This document shows, one piece after another, positions 42,003 through 53,800 of a stretch of DNA of 64,000 nucleotides. Both the position numbers and the translations under genes were made by a program. The first letter of the stretch is position 1; every line of letters starts with the position of its first letter. The notes beneath the pieces are model-generated. The model saw only the letters and a list, made by a program, of their open reading frames with translations, searched no databases and was not told the origin of the DNA. Origin of the DNA: Erpobdella octoculata (taxonomy: Eukaryota > Annelida > Clitellata > Hirudinida > Erpobdellidae); NCBI GenBank assembly GCA_963978895.1, contig OZ022238.1, positions 45,104,493-45,168,492 on the forward strand, written 5' to 3'.

Positions 42003-44322
42003 ATGTTAACAATTTTTCGCCTGACCTTTTTCTATAAATTACCATCATTCAAGCACAATGCCAAAAATTTGTCATACATTTTGTCTCCTTTACACGGGGT
42101 AAAAGACTGCAAGCGGTCATGTTATATATTGCATTGCAGACGTTCCTTCCAGACGTCATGCAGCCGGCCTTCCAAAAGTCAGAAAAATGGCCAAGAAGTC
42201 CGTTCTAGATCCACAGTTTTATATTTCATTGCTGCAGGAATTTTTATGCTTGGTGCATCGTATGCGGGTGTGCCTCTGCACAGAATTTTTTGCCAAGTGT
42301 GTATATTTCTACTCATTCACAAAATAAAAATCAACCTGGCCTAGCTAAGAGACCGAAGCTTGCCTAATTAAATATAGCTACATTCGCATCGGTAGTCAAC
42401 TTTTTTTAATTATTTAGAAAACGGGAAGTGGAGGAGAAATTAAAAAAGAAGTGGATAGTAACAAGATTAAAGCGATGAAACCAGTGAAAGACAGATTACT
42501 TAGAATCAAATTTAATGCAGATGTTAGCTCTAGCATGCAGTGGAATTTTAGGCCTCAACAGTCGGAGATCAAGGTGACTTTTTATTTTCAATTGAGTTTG
42601 TTTTGTTTTAAATTGTAGCCGTTATATTTTATGAAATCTTTATGCATAATTTGCAAACAAATAACTTATTGGCATCTTTACTTGCAGTTAGCATGGGAAG
42701 CTCGCTGGCCAAATAATTTTTTTCAAATAACGAGTCAATTCTTATATGATTAGATTAATCATGTAATTCCTTTCTTTGTTTTTTATTATCAGCAACAAAT
42801 ATTAAAATGGATTTAGCTAACTATCTACGGTTAAAAATTTCAGAGGAATGCTAACTCCAAAAAAAAGATTGCAGTTCACTTCTCAATAGATAGAATCTAT
42901 TGAGAAGTATGAGTTGCATGATAGCATAGAATGCATTATTAGGCTGGTTTTGAATATTTGTGAGGAGCTAAAGGGTCAGAATTGACTAAAGATGGCTCCG
43001 AATTAACAAATAAATTATTTTTCAACAAAGGTTATACCTGGTGAAACTGCCCTTGCATTTTATCGAGCAAAAAATCCAACAGATAGACCAATCATTGGAA
43101 TATCAACTTATAATGTGGTACCATTTGAAGCTGGTCCATATTTCAATAAAATTCAGGTTATTACTTAATCTAACTTATTTAATTTATGTAAAATTTTGCT
43201 ATTGCCAGATGTATATATTAGTCTAGGCTGTCTTTTGAAAAAAGACAGTTGATTTCAGTTGAAAAACCATTCCTTAAGTGACTGATGTAAAATTTGAGAA
43301 AATTTATTTGTATTTTAGGAACTAACTCAATATCCTAATTACAATAGTTATCATGGCACAATTTAGATAATTAAAAACAATGTTTTTTGCCATCAAATAT
43401 TTAACAGGCAGCTGCACAATCTTTGGCTATTTGATCCCCAATTTGCTTCTCTAACAATGCTTTAATTTATATTTATACTGGATTAACAACTGAAATTGAA
43501 CTGTATTCCCTTAGATGTTAGTTTTAATGATTACTTTATCAGCTTAGCCTTTTTAGCATCAATCTTTATTGATTTATGCATATACCATGTTATTATAAAT
43601 TCACTGTTCTACATTTCAGTAAAAACAGATTTTTCATTTCAACCTTTGAAACACTTTTTTGTTCTTGATTTCACAAAAAAAAAAACATTTTTAAAGTAGT
43701 GCCTCCCAATGAATATTTAAAATAGCTATAATAAGATATTTATTAATTTATTTGCAGTGCTTTTGTTTCGAGGAACAAAGACTTAATCCACACGAGGAGG
43801 TACATTTTTGTTTTGTTTTTAGTTTAATACATGTTCATAGCCGTCGAATCGCCTATTCTCACTTCTAATTTCAACTCATCAAATGTTTGATTCTTCTATA
43901 AAATTCCAGAAATTTTTGTGGTCAGATTATTGAACTGTACACACCAGTTTACACTTTTTGTCACAAATTAAAAGACTAGCTATATTAATATCATAAAAGC
44001 CTATAAAATGTACTGTTTCTTATTCATCAAATTGCTTATTTTTTATACTCTTCTCTTCCGATAATAATTTTAAGGTTTCATGACATATTATTCTCTTTTT
44101 GTGATATTTCATTTAACAGATTGACATGCTTGTTACATGTTATACAATGTGATATTTTATTAACAGATTGACATGCCTATTTTCTTCTACATCGACCCTC
44201 AGCTATGCGAAGATCCGTTGTTGGAATATTTAAACGAGATAACTCTCTCTTACACCTTCTTTGAATCAAAAGATGGCCTCGAACTCCCTAGGCCGAGCTA
44301 CGTTGTGCCTCACTCTCAATGA
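42003..44322 (+). CDS. COX11: Cytochrome c oxidase assembly factor COX11
   Basis: Mitochondrial inner-membrane copper chaperone that delivers copper to the Cu(B) site of COX1. Five exons: 42003-42296, 42418-42573, 43031-43156, 43758-43799 and 44167-44322, giving 257 aa, in frame throughout. Residues 1-70 are basic and suit a mitochondrial presequence. A single membrane helix (LYFIAAGIFMLGASYAGVPL) is followed by RIFCQ, KPVKDRLLRIKFNADV and QWNFRPQQ. The copper-binding CFCFEEQRLNPHEE and DMPIFFYIDPQ close the domain. The protein aligns along its length with animal COX11. A near-copy of the last acceptor lies about 50 bp upstream. It faces VAMP head to head and converges on SELENOK. Confidence 0.95.
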
Positions 44323-44510
44323 ATGAATTGTAGATAAAATAATATGCTCGCATTTATTATCAATACAACGAGTAACAATATTCAAATATATCTACTAATT
44401 TCATCCAGCTTTATCGTAATTATAAGTTTTCATTTTCTTCTTGTGACCGATCAGCGTAATGCATCGACAAGCAAAGCATTCCGATCTCGTATAAAAAAGT
44501 TCATTTGAAC

Positions 44511-44516
44511 AATAAA
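44511..44516 (+). terminator. Poly(A) signal of COX11
   Basis: AATAAA repeated in aataaaataaaa, about 190 bp after the COX11 stop. Confidence 0.55.
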
Positions 44517-44607
44517 ATAAAAACTTTATACATCCAAATTAAGTAGTTTTTTAAAACTGGTATGTCACATGGTGTTTTACTTTTGAGTTTGCTGGTTTTT
44601 CTATAAT

Positions 44608-44613
44608 TTTATT
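44608..44613 (-). terminator. Poly(A) signal of SELENOK
   Basis: Reverse-strand AATAAA about 75 bp beyond the SECIS and 300 bp beyond the stop codon. Confidence 0.55.
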
Positions 44614-44685
44614 GCTTTTTTGGAGATATAGATGTATATATAACAAAATAAAAAATATTAAAATCCCCATATAACTACTTCACAC

Positions 44686-44727
44686 ATCAGTCAAGTGGGC
44701 CTTATGGTTTCCCCAATTTGACTTCAT
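44686..44727 (-). promoter_or_regulatory. SECIS element of SELENOK
   Basis: Reading the minus strand, the core begins AUGA, runs through AGUCAA-AUUGGG, has a loop with AAA (GAAACCAUAAGG), returns through CCC-ACUUGACU and ends UGAU. The canonical AUGA/UGAU quartet, the unpaired AAA 13 nt after it and the roughly 10-bp helix all fit. It lies about 190 nt after the UGA, inside the predicted 3' UTR, where SECISBP2 would bind to direct selenocysteine insertion. Confidence 0.88.
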
Positions 44728-44790
44728 GAACAGCCATTGCATGGAACCATCTAGATCCGGGCACTGGCTAGTAAAGTAGTTTTATGAAGC

Positions 44791-44864
44791 GTCAGAAACC
44801 ACTGCAAGCTTATGCTGTTAATAGTTTTTCTTTAGGGAAAAACGATGAAGCAGCGGTTTCAGAC
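44791..44864 (-). other. Additional stem-loop in SELENOK 3' UTR
   Basis: GAAACCGCTGC pairs with GCAGTGGTTTC (one G-U pair) across a large loop that contains a second small hairpin. It lacks the SECIS quartet, so it is not the insertion element. Role unknown. Confidence 0.5.
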
Positions 44865-44878
44865 AAAATGTCGGTATC

Positions 44879-44909
44879 GAGACTGACGACAAACTGAGTC
44901 GTCAGTCTC
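44879..44909 (-). promoter_or_regulatory. 12-bp stem-loop just after the Sec UGA (recoding-type)
   Basis: Perfect inverted repeat gagactgacgac / gtcgtcagtctc with a 7-nt loop. On the mRNA it opens 8 nt after the UGA, at the last base of the UAG stop. Stem-loops placed close downstream of Sec codons (as in SELENON) favour recoding. The role here is inferred from position. Confidence 0.6.
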
Positions 44910-46062
44910 TAACTTCCTCATCCGCCTCCTGCCATGGGTGGTGCTGATGGTGCACCTGTAATAAAAAAATTTAATATTAATGAAAATCTATATAACTGAG
45001 CTAAAAAAAAATTTATTTATGATTCTTGCTTTACTCAATCATATTGAATTAGGTAAAGTAAATAGCGATAGTTTTAATAAAATGATGTTTTCTCTGTTTA
45101 TTTACATCTCTAATTATGAATAATTAATTCATAAATTAACCTGGCCCCCTTCTAAAACCTCCCATCCTTCTTCTCGGACCGCCTCCTCCCGGTCCGAATG
45201 GATCCGGCCCTCGACTGTTATGAAAAAAATTGCTTTAATTTTCATTTTTTAAAAATTAATTTTAATAAATATAAAACTTATTTCAATTTTAATAAAGAAT
45301 AATTTTGCAACAAAATCTCACCCAGGCACGCGGTAATCAGTTGAATGCGACGATGGATTTCCAAAGAATGGCTGAATTATTTAAAGCAAGATTTAAGAAA
45401 AGGTGAAATCATAAACCAGAAGATTTTGAAATTAACTTACTTCAGTGATTGTTTGGAAGCTGAAAATTTAAAGAAATGTATTATACATTATTTTGCAATA
45501 ATATTTAAATTGCATATATTGACAACTACAGTAGAATGCAATACCAACTACCTACAAAAGAACTTTTTTCACTATTATTTAACTTTTAGATTAAATTTAT
45601 TGAAACTGCAATACAACACAATACCAAAAACTCACAAAAGGACTATGACGTTTACCACTCCCCAAAAAATTTGGGGAATGAAAGACAATTTTGAACATAT
45701 TGATGATGGCTGATCAACTCTTGCACCTGTAATAAATGTTACAAATATAACTAACTATACAAGACAAGTTATTGATGACATGATTCAAAATTAATGACAT
45801 CATAAAAATGATGTGCACGAAGCTTAAAGCCATGCCCAAGAAATGTAGATCCCACTACTAAAATAGAGAGAACATGGCCAAAAGCCCAAAACACGTATTA
45901 AGAATAATTAAGATTAAATTAATGATTGATCTTTTTGTAGCCGTACACTGCGTACTCAAATGTTTGATTAACCGGCTACTAGACTCATCTACCGCATCAC
46001 TTTTCCATCAGTACTTCGTAGCTGTTATAATAATAAATATTACCTGAAGCCAAATAAGGCAT
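44909..46062 (-). CDS. SELENOK: Selenoprotein K
   Basis: Small ER-membrane selenoprotein; in mammals it works in ER-associated degradation and with DHHC6 in protein palmitoylation. Six exons: 46044-46062, 45636-45726, 45441-45459, 45322-45371, 45141-45214 and 44909-44955, in phase throughout, giving 99 residues including selenocysteine (human about 94). Visible: short lumenal N-terminus (MPYLASGARVDQPSS), one membrane helix (IPQIFWGVVNVIVLFFQTI), a G/P/R-rich cytosolic region (FGPGGGGPRRRMGGFRRGPG) and the tail PPMAGGG-U-GS. The TGA at 44918-44920 aligns exactly with the Sec of vertebrate PPMAGGUGR and is followed by two sense codons and TAG. A SECIS lies downstream. Ordinary gene callers will stop at the TGA. 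Exon 3 is only 19 nt. Confidence 0.92.
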
Positions 46063-47030
46063 CTTCTTCTCTCTCTATGACTCCGCAAAATATTTTAACA
46101 TCCCATTCACGATTGTTATGATGACGGGACGGAGTTGGGTAAAGTGTTTGTCACAAAATAAAACACTGATTTTAATATTTAGGTTATTGTGAAGTTCATA
46201 GATATATATGTGAAGTTGTTGAGCAGGTTTTATTACAAGTAGGCAATTTTAAATATCCGTATAAAATACATTTTTAAACTCATAAACGCTAACTGTAAAA
46301 TTATTGTCAGTTAAAGAAGCAAACAAGTGTCACCAAAAAACCCTATACCACCATGCTGCCACGCTCTTCTGCAAAACTTCACAGAAATAAGACGATGCCG
46401 TGGTTAGCACAACCAGAAGACCAGAACCCCTTGCCTCCGGTCGGAGAGGGGGGCCTCAATAAATGATGACTTTATTTGTAATAGAGATTTATGATTATCA
46501 TTGCTATTATGATTACTTCCATGAACTTAATAAAGGATCCCATAGCACCTACACCTTTTCGGTCATCAACCATATTTAGAAGAAAAGTTTAGTAGAGATG
46601 GACTCGAGACTCAAAATGAGAACGATCTGATCTCTTTTCCCGGCCTCAGGCATCTATTGGAGCCTGAGCTTATTCTTTATTTTTTCAGTGCAACTGTTCA
46701 TATTTGACATAGTAAATTATTAGAATTTTGTGACTAAATATGTCAGAGATTTAAAAAATTACATAGCATCCGTTATGTTATATGAGCTCATATAAAACGT
46801 AATTTTTATTTAAAACACCAAAAGATAACATTCAATGATGTTTTAAAACTAACAACAATTTTTTTTTACTAAAATAGTTTTGTTTCAAAAAGATTTTAAA
46901 ATGTTTTTCCGGTATGAACTAAATTACTAAATTAAAACTGCGCACATCTCAGAAGTTTACTTTTTGCAGTAGGCCCCGTGAAGCCCCATATGGCGCGCTT
47001 ATTAGGTGATATTGGCGCTGACAGGTAAAT
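46063..47030. other. Shared upstream region SELENOK/GLS
   Basis: 970 bp between divergent start codons. AT-rich, no recognisable element and no open frame of interest. Probably holds both promoters. Confidence 0.5.
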
Positions 47031-50000
47031 ATGACCAGTTGCTGGGCGAGGAACGTGTGGCTGTCAGGTCACCTGGCGAAAGATGTTCTTGTTTGGAGAC
47101 GTCTTGCTGGAACTGTATTGAAGGGAAGATCTTTTGTCATGGATCAAAGAAGTTCTACTAATGCTAAAGAAAATCTTGATTCAAAACGCTATTTTTTAGA
47201 AAAATCAAGCTATACAAATTTTGAAATGGAGTTATTCCAAACCTTAGGTGAAGGAAAAGACGAATTCGCACTATCTCGATTAGTTCTTCGACTGAAAAAA
47301 TCTGGTTTGCTACGAAGTGACCCACGACTATACAAATTATTTGAAAAAATAGAACATCTAAAAAATAAGCTGGATAGCAATAATCTTGCTGATGTCACTA
47401 TCGATGCACAACAATTGAAGGAACTAGTGAAAGACAACGCGTTATTAATTCGAAAAGCTTTTATGAATGATTTAGTCATACCAATTTTTCCAGAATTTTG
47501 TAAAATAATTGATGATCTTTACTGGAAGTCTTTGAAAAATATTTCTGGAAAAGTAAACTCACTTTTTTATGTTTTTGTCTTTTGACTTCAATAATGTGTT
47601 TATGTTTTAATTTCTTGATTTCTAACAACACTAACAACATGTTGCCGATTGCTGGAAATTATAAATAGTTATTTATTTATAATACCTACAGGTTACATCT
47701 CATTCAAAAGTCCTGTCTTCGCAAACGATTGACAAATGGGGAGTTTCTTTGTGTACCATCGATGGACAGAGGCACAACATTGGGAGTTCGAGCATTCCGA
47801 TCATCTTGCACTCCTGCTGTAATCCGGTCAACTATGCTCTTGCAATTGATGAGCACGGAGACGCGATCGAGCAGTACATCTCTGATGAACTGAAACAAAA
47901 TGACTCAAATGAGACCAAAGTAGATCAACTAACTTTTTCTCCTAATACTCAACATTTTTTGCAGGACTGTTCACTGTTTATTTTTGTCATTAGTTTTTTC
48001 ATGAATAATCTTAGATTTATTTAAGTTATATTTGTTAGACAAATAGCTAATGAAATTATGACAAGTTTGGTTTTTATAGTGTTTTAAATGTAACAATATT
48101 TTTTTTCTTCAGCTTGATATTCCACGCAATCCACTAACAATTCCTGGTGCCTTAGTTGTAACATCTCTTCTCAATGCTGGCCTTGATTCAGAATCGAAAT
48201 TTCAAAATTTAATGGAAAGGTATATTTAAATGTTGTCCTAGAATTAATAAACGGATATTGGTGAATGTAGAGAAAAGTGTAATAAATGATTTTCGTGGTT
48301 TTTGTTTCAAGCATTTTCCTATTTAATATATTGTTGAAAAGATATTTAAAATACAAATCCAATTATCTCAAATGTTATTTTTAATAATCCAGACATAAAG
48401 TTATCGGCAAAAAACTGCCACTCATTAATAGACTGGTTATTATGAGTTTGTACGAGTTAACACTCAACAAACAATGGTTCATAAACCGACATTTAAAAGT
48501 AAATCTAGAGTTTAGTGTAATAAATTATTATTACTGTAGTTATTTTTTTTCTTAAAGCGTCAGATATTAGTTAATATTATTATTGATTGATGTTAATTGT
48601 GTTCACTATATGTCTATTTATATTTCAACAATAATTCATTTCTACATTGTATTTTATTTTTGCAGTGATACGTTGAGCTACTTACTCGCTGACAGTTTTT
48701 ATCGCCAATAGCATTTTTTTTGACGTAATTTTAAAACTCGTTTGAATAGTTAGATTGTATTTAAAATTTTTCAACTCATGGGTCTGACTGGTTAACATCA
48801 ACAGATTCTGTGCTGCTGTGTTACAAGCACTATAATGCTAACCAATTCTTCAATAGTCCTGATTGAGATTTATTGAGATGTCTTAAAGATTTTTGTTTTC
48901 GCCAACAATTGATAGTTCAGTTGAATTCTAGCTGCATGATAGTTTTAATCTTCATGTAAAAAAATTTTTATTTAGATACTCTGTTCTCTCTGGAGGTGGA
49001 AAAGTGAATTTTAATCGGAACTTTCACGCCCACGAGACAGGAGCAAACGATAACATTTGGGCATACGGTTACCACCTTAGAAGCAATTTGTGTTTCCCAA
49101 ATGGATCTGATATAAGAGAAACTCTGGACCTTTACTTCAAACTATGTTCTCTTGAAATGTCTACAGAGAGTTTATCTGTTCTTGCTGCCACCCTTGCCAA
49201 TGGGGGCTTGTGTCCGATAACCGGGGAGAGGGTCATGAAAAAGGAGTCCGTCAGATCGGTGATTACCATCATGTTTTCGTCTGGAATTTCCAGCAGTTTT
49301 GCTTTAGATGTTGGAATTCCAGCCATAGCAAGCATTTCAGGTGGATTAATGCTTGTCATACCCGGTCTTATGGGAATGTTCTTGTGGTCACCTCTGCTCA
49401 ACTCAGACAACATATCCTCTAGAGGTCTGCAGCTCTGCAAGAAGTTGTCTGATGTCCTCGATTTACATTATTTTGGTAACAGGTTAGAAAAATTAAAGAC
49501 CTTTAATAAACAGTAGTTCATCTTGTTGTTATTTTAACAACATTCAGTGGTTCCACTAAGCTAATATATTTTTTCAATATCGGGCCACAAATATTGAACT
49601 GTCATTTAAACTGATCATGAAGTAAAGTCTTGCCCAGTAGCCTTGCTTTGAATTTTTTCATATATTCACCTTTTATAGTAGTCATATGAGGGTGTGCATA
49701 GTATCCCTATTCCATCAGCCAGAGCCACACAGTTTAATACTGGAGTACAGCATAAAATTCTTGAAAAATAACATTTTATAAATATTTAGAACGATAAAGA
49801 GTGACACCGAGGAAGGATCCAATTTCAGAAGTAAGGATTCCGAAGAGCTCTTGGTTTGGGCATCCACCAAAAGTCGAGAAAATTTGAATTGCATGAGCCG
49901 ACCCGATATTGAGGACAGAGGCCTGAGAACAATTCAAGCAATATTTTCTGCATGCTTGGGAGACCTACCTGCCTTGAGGAGCTTACATATGGACGGTCAC

Positions 50001-50688
50001 AACATGAACGAGGCCGATTATGACGGCCGCACCCCCCTACACCTGGCTGCTTCTCAGGGGAAGCTGACCGCCGCCAAGTTCCTTGTAGAAAAGTGCAAAG
50101 TCGATGTTAAAGTCGAAGATAGGTTTGTCGATTATTTCGTTATTGGTAGAAAGGTTTTACGCCTCCAAAAGGTGATTTCAGGGTGCGCGCGTTTTTACAA
50201 ACTTTTATTTAGGTTACAATCTCTGTTTGTGTGTGTGTGTGGCTTTCTCTGTACACAAATCTTGCAAGTGAAATTTAAGCAGTTTTTTGACTAGCTAGGA
50301 AGCTGAAACTTTCGGCATAACTTTATATTGGATGACAATACATGATTCAATTAAAAAAAATTAAAAAAAACGTAATTTGAACATCTTTAGTATACATACA
50401 CACAGACACACATCGAGTGTATTTGAAATCAAAGTTTGTGTTAAAAAAACTCGTTTTTTCCTTTACTTGCTCCTTCTGATTGTCAGAAGTCTTGGGAGGC
50501 GATTTTCACCTTTGCCCTCCCCAGAAAAACTTTCTTGATACTCTACAGTGTAAATTGGTCATGGTTGTGTTTTGTTTTTTTATATTTTATTCAGGTGGGG
50601 TTCTACTCCTTTGGACAATGCAAGATATTTTAAAGAAGAAGACGTGGTAAATTATCTAGAGAAAGTTATGTCGCAACAGGCTGAATGA
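47031..50688 (+). CDS. GLS: Glutaminase (GLS-type), probably catalytically inactive
   Basis: Family enzymes hydrolyse glutamine to glutamate and ammonia in mitochondria. Exons 47031-47552, 47692-47919, 48113-48219, 48976-49482, 49790-50122 and 50595-50688 give 596 aa, as long as short GLS forms. In order: basic N-terminus (possible mitochondrial signal), helical region (GEGKDEFALSRLVLRLKKSG), serine-hydrolase-like core (KWGVSLCTIDGQRH, ATLANGGLCPITGERV, SGGLMLVIPGLMGMF) and C-terminal ankyrin repeats (DYDGRTPLHLAASQGK, WGSTPLDNARY). The catalytic serine is kept (HSCCNPVNY), but the dyad lysine K289 of human GLS is N, N335 is I (NPLTIPGALVV), Y249 is H and the Y466 loop is shortened. E381 appears kept. 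The core is otherwise well conserved with no stop, so it looks like a retained pseudoenzyme rather than a pseudogene. A possible extra in-phase exon (48395-48498) has no family counterpart and was left out. Confidence 0.9.
50191..50469 (+). repeat. Dispersed repeat family C, copy in GLS intron 6
   Basis: Near-complete copy of 21141-21385 with a small insertion of acacacagacac type near 50400. It begins some 70 bp after the exon 6 donor, so a read-through frame from that exon is partly repeat-derived. Confidence 0.88.
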
Positions 50689-50825
50689 TGATGGACCAAA
50701 TAATTTCTATTTGTTACGTAAAAAATTCTTCTTTGTTATTTAATTACTGCAGTTTCGTTTGCACGTTGATTAAATATTGTCAGTTTTAATGTCATTTATG
50801 ACGTCGGTCATTTTGTTTTTTGGTT

Positions 50826-53800
50826 CTAAACGTTTAAACAAATTTCTTGAGATTTCATGTAGAATTTTTCACGTTCTTTAATAACTTGTGTTCCATGTTT
50901 TTCAGCATCTCTTTCATTCTTTGTATCTGTAATTATGTAAAATTGATGTTATTTCGTTATTTCTAACAACTGCAATATGATATTTATCTATTATTAATGT
51001 TAATTAAATAAAATATGTAGATGGATAAATAATCTATTGAAAATTTAAATACATGCCTCCTCCTCTTTCTGTTTGAGCAAGAAATCAGCATCTAGTGCCT
51101 TGTCGAATGTTTGCACTGAGTCTCTTTTCAGTTTGCTGGAAAAATTAAAGTTATATTTTTTAAAAGATAACGATTTTTGTTGTTATATCTTTTGTTTCTT
51201 AAATGTGGTTTTAACAAATATGTTACAATGATTTTGTTTGCTATTAATATTATAATTATAATTTATTTTTATTTTAGATGTTACTGTTATGATTTCTTTT
51301 ATGCATAATTAGCAGGAAGCAAATGACAACTTTATCTTTAAAAAAAATGTTAATTTTATTTTCTGAAGATGCATAATATACATTCATAAATGAGACAAGA
51401 ATGTTGTTTTCTTTATAAGTCATTTTTATGAACGGTTCTGCATATCTCATTAACAACAAAAGTATTGAAAAGATGCTTGATGTATGCGCAGGGCCGCCGA
51501 TACTGGAATAATCTCTGGGGCCCCGTACATTTTGGAGGGCCTGGATCTAAGGAAATTCTGAAATATTTAGGAGGAAAAAGTTGAGAAATAATTCCGACCA
51601 CCCCCATGGCCATTAGTTATTTTAAGAAAAAAAATTAAGGGAGAAAAGTTTTTAGAGGATTTTGAATGGGGTTTGGGTTAATTAATTTCCCGGGGCCCAA
51701 GTTGTCTCTCTGCGGCCTGTATGTGCGATACCTTTGCTTCTGCTTAAAGGGAGTCTTTCTATAATCGTTTTATTTCTCATTTTCTGGAAACACACTTAAT
51801 GCAGAAGATTTTAAACAGTTTATAATATCAAAGAAAAAGCAGGAAAGTGTTTAACAGATTAAAATGGTCGCATTTTCTGCAATGAAGTACTAAAATCTTA
51901 GAAGAAAATTGGTCTCAGTGGGAAATTTAGCGCGATTAATGAGCGATGCGTCATTTGCAATGTATTCAAACGATGCTCTTTGCACCTACTTTCGTTCTTT
52001 TTGGGTTTTGACTAGCTGTTCCTGAATGTATCCAGCCCTGAAGTTTTCGTAGTGAACCTCTTGCGTAGTGTCCTTTAGATCTTGCATGTGAGTTCTAAGT
52101 AAAAGTACGTACTTTTAGTGGTGATGATTAGTGATTAATGATGATGATGATGAGACGACGGTGGGAATGGTGATGATGAGAGTGATGACGACGATGATGA
52201 GAGTGATGATGATGATGACGATGATGATGATGATGACTTGATGACGATGATGATAGTACCAATAAGAATAATAAATATTTATCAAACAATGTTAATGTTA
52301 TGATTTATAATTTACTGACCCAATAAGGAATTGTCTCAGCTTTGTAAAGTCGCAGTGGGAAGGATTATCAACTGCGAAAGTAAATAAAAAAAGTTGTTTA
52401 ATTAATGATTTATGACAAATAAAAATTTTAATTTATTATAATTTGAATTCAATAAAAGTTTCAGACGTTAAAAAATGTTATTTTTTTTTTATTTTCGAAA
52501 GTATGCGCCTCACCATCAACTACTCCCCACGGGTACATCCTTCCACGAATATTTTTCCCGCCAATTTCAAAAAAGCCGTTGCTTCCGACGACTGCAAATG
52601 GTATGGCTGCCTGCCGAAAATTTAATATTTCTCAGTCGAAACGTGTTTAAATAGTCAGATGTTTTATTGTAAGTTATTACATCGTGGTTATGGTTTATTA
52701 TGGTAACGATATTTTATGTTTCCTGCTATATAAACACACCTTGAGTTCTTTGTCTTGTTTGATAAAGTCTTCGTCTTCATCGCTGTCGCATTCAGGTAAC
52801 TCGTAAATTTTTATATCGTTTTTTCTCAATTCTTCGAGAATCTGTTTTGAGTTTTAATTCATATTATTAACTTTTACATTTTTTATTGAGTGTAATTTAA
52901 TAAGACAGTATTAAGATTATTGGGGAAATCGTATAAATAGAATTTCTTCAACATATTTGAATTCTTTTGATTTCTTGTCTCCGAGACCAAACCACACTTG
53001 CATAACTTAAATTTATTAATTTATAAAATAAAAAACGAAATTCATTTTAATTTCCGACTTTTTCTTTCAGCTTCTTGATCTCCGAACACGTGAGAGTGTC
53101 GGACTTGGCAATGATCGGTATGATGTTGACTCTGCTCTGAAGTTCTTTCATTAAAACAAGTTCAGTCTGACGAATCCTGAATGTTTTAATTTATTTTATT
53201 AATGGTTATTAATTATTAATTTTTTTATTATTATTTATTTCATTATTAATTTATTGTATTAATGTTTATTTCATTATTATTAATTGCATTTGTTTTTCTA
53301 TAAAAATGCCCTTAATCGCATTGAACATATTACTAGCCTATTAGTCTCTCGCGTACGCAAATGATCACCAACTGAAGTTAGGGTAAAAATGGTAAAATAA
53401 TTAAATCATGTAACCAAATGTGTGCTTATTATTATTCGCAGCGCAATATTTTATTACTACCACTACCACATGATAAAATAACAATTGGATCAAATTAGAT
53501 TGTAGAATATTGAGGAGGGGAGGGGGAGAGATGATAAGAAGGATTCCTGATGGTAGCCCGTGGTCGCGAATTGTACCCCCTTGATCTCTGAAGGTGACTG
53601 TTTTCTGGGCTGATATAAATTCAACCAAAAAATGGTTGTCGACGTCATTACACTTAAACTCCATGAGCTTTCACAAATTCTGCTAAGTTTTGCCGTAAAA
53701 AAACAATAACGCAAACTAAAAGTTATTGGCGCCAACAAATCCTTTAAAGACCATCCACCTGGTTTCAACAAAACAAACTAATATTGGTATAATTACAACG

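Noticed and set aside
44791..44864. Stem-loop first considered as the SECIS
   Set aside because: It lacks the AUGA/UGA quartet geometry and the unpaired AA; the element at 44686-44727 fits fully.
45345..45713. 122-codon plus-strand frame
   Set aside because: It runs antisense through three small SELENOK exons and their introns and has no family features; the minus-strand model explains the region.
53401..53771. Two overlapping reverse frames of about 90 codons
   Set aside because: They lie in a septin intron, resemble repeat DNA, and neither has splice sites or similarity.
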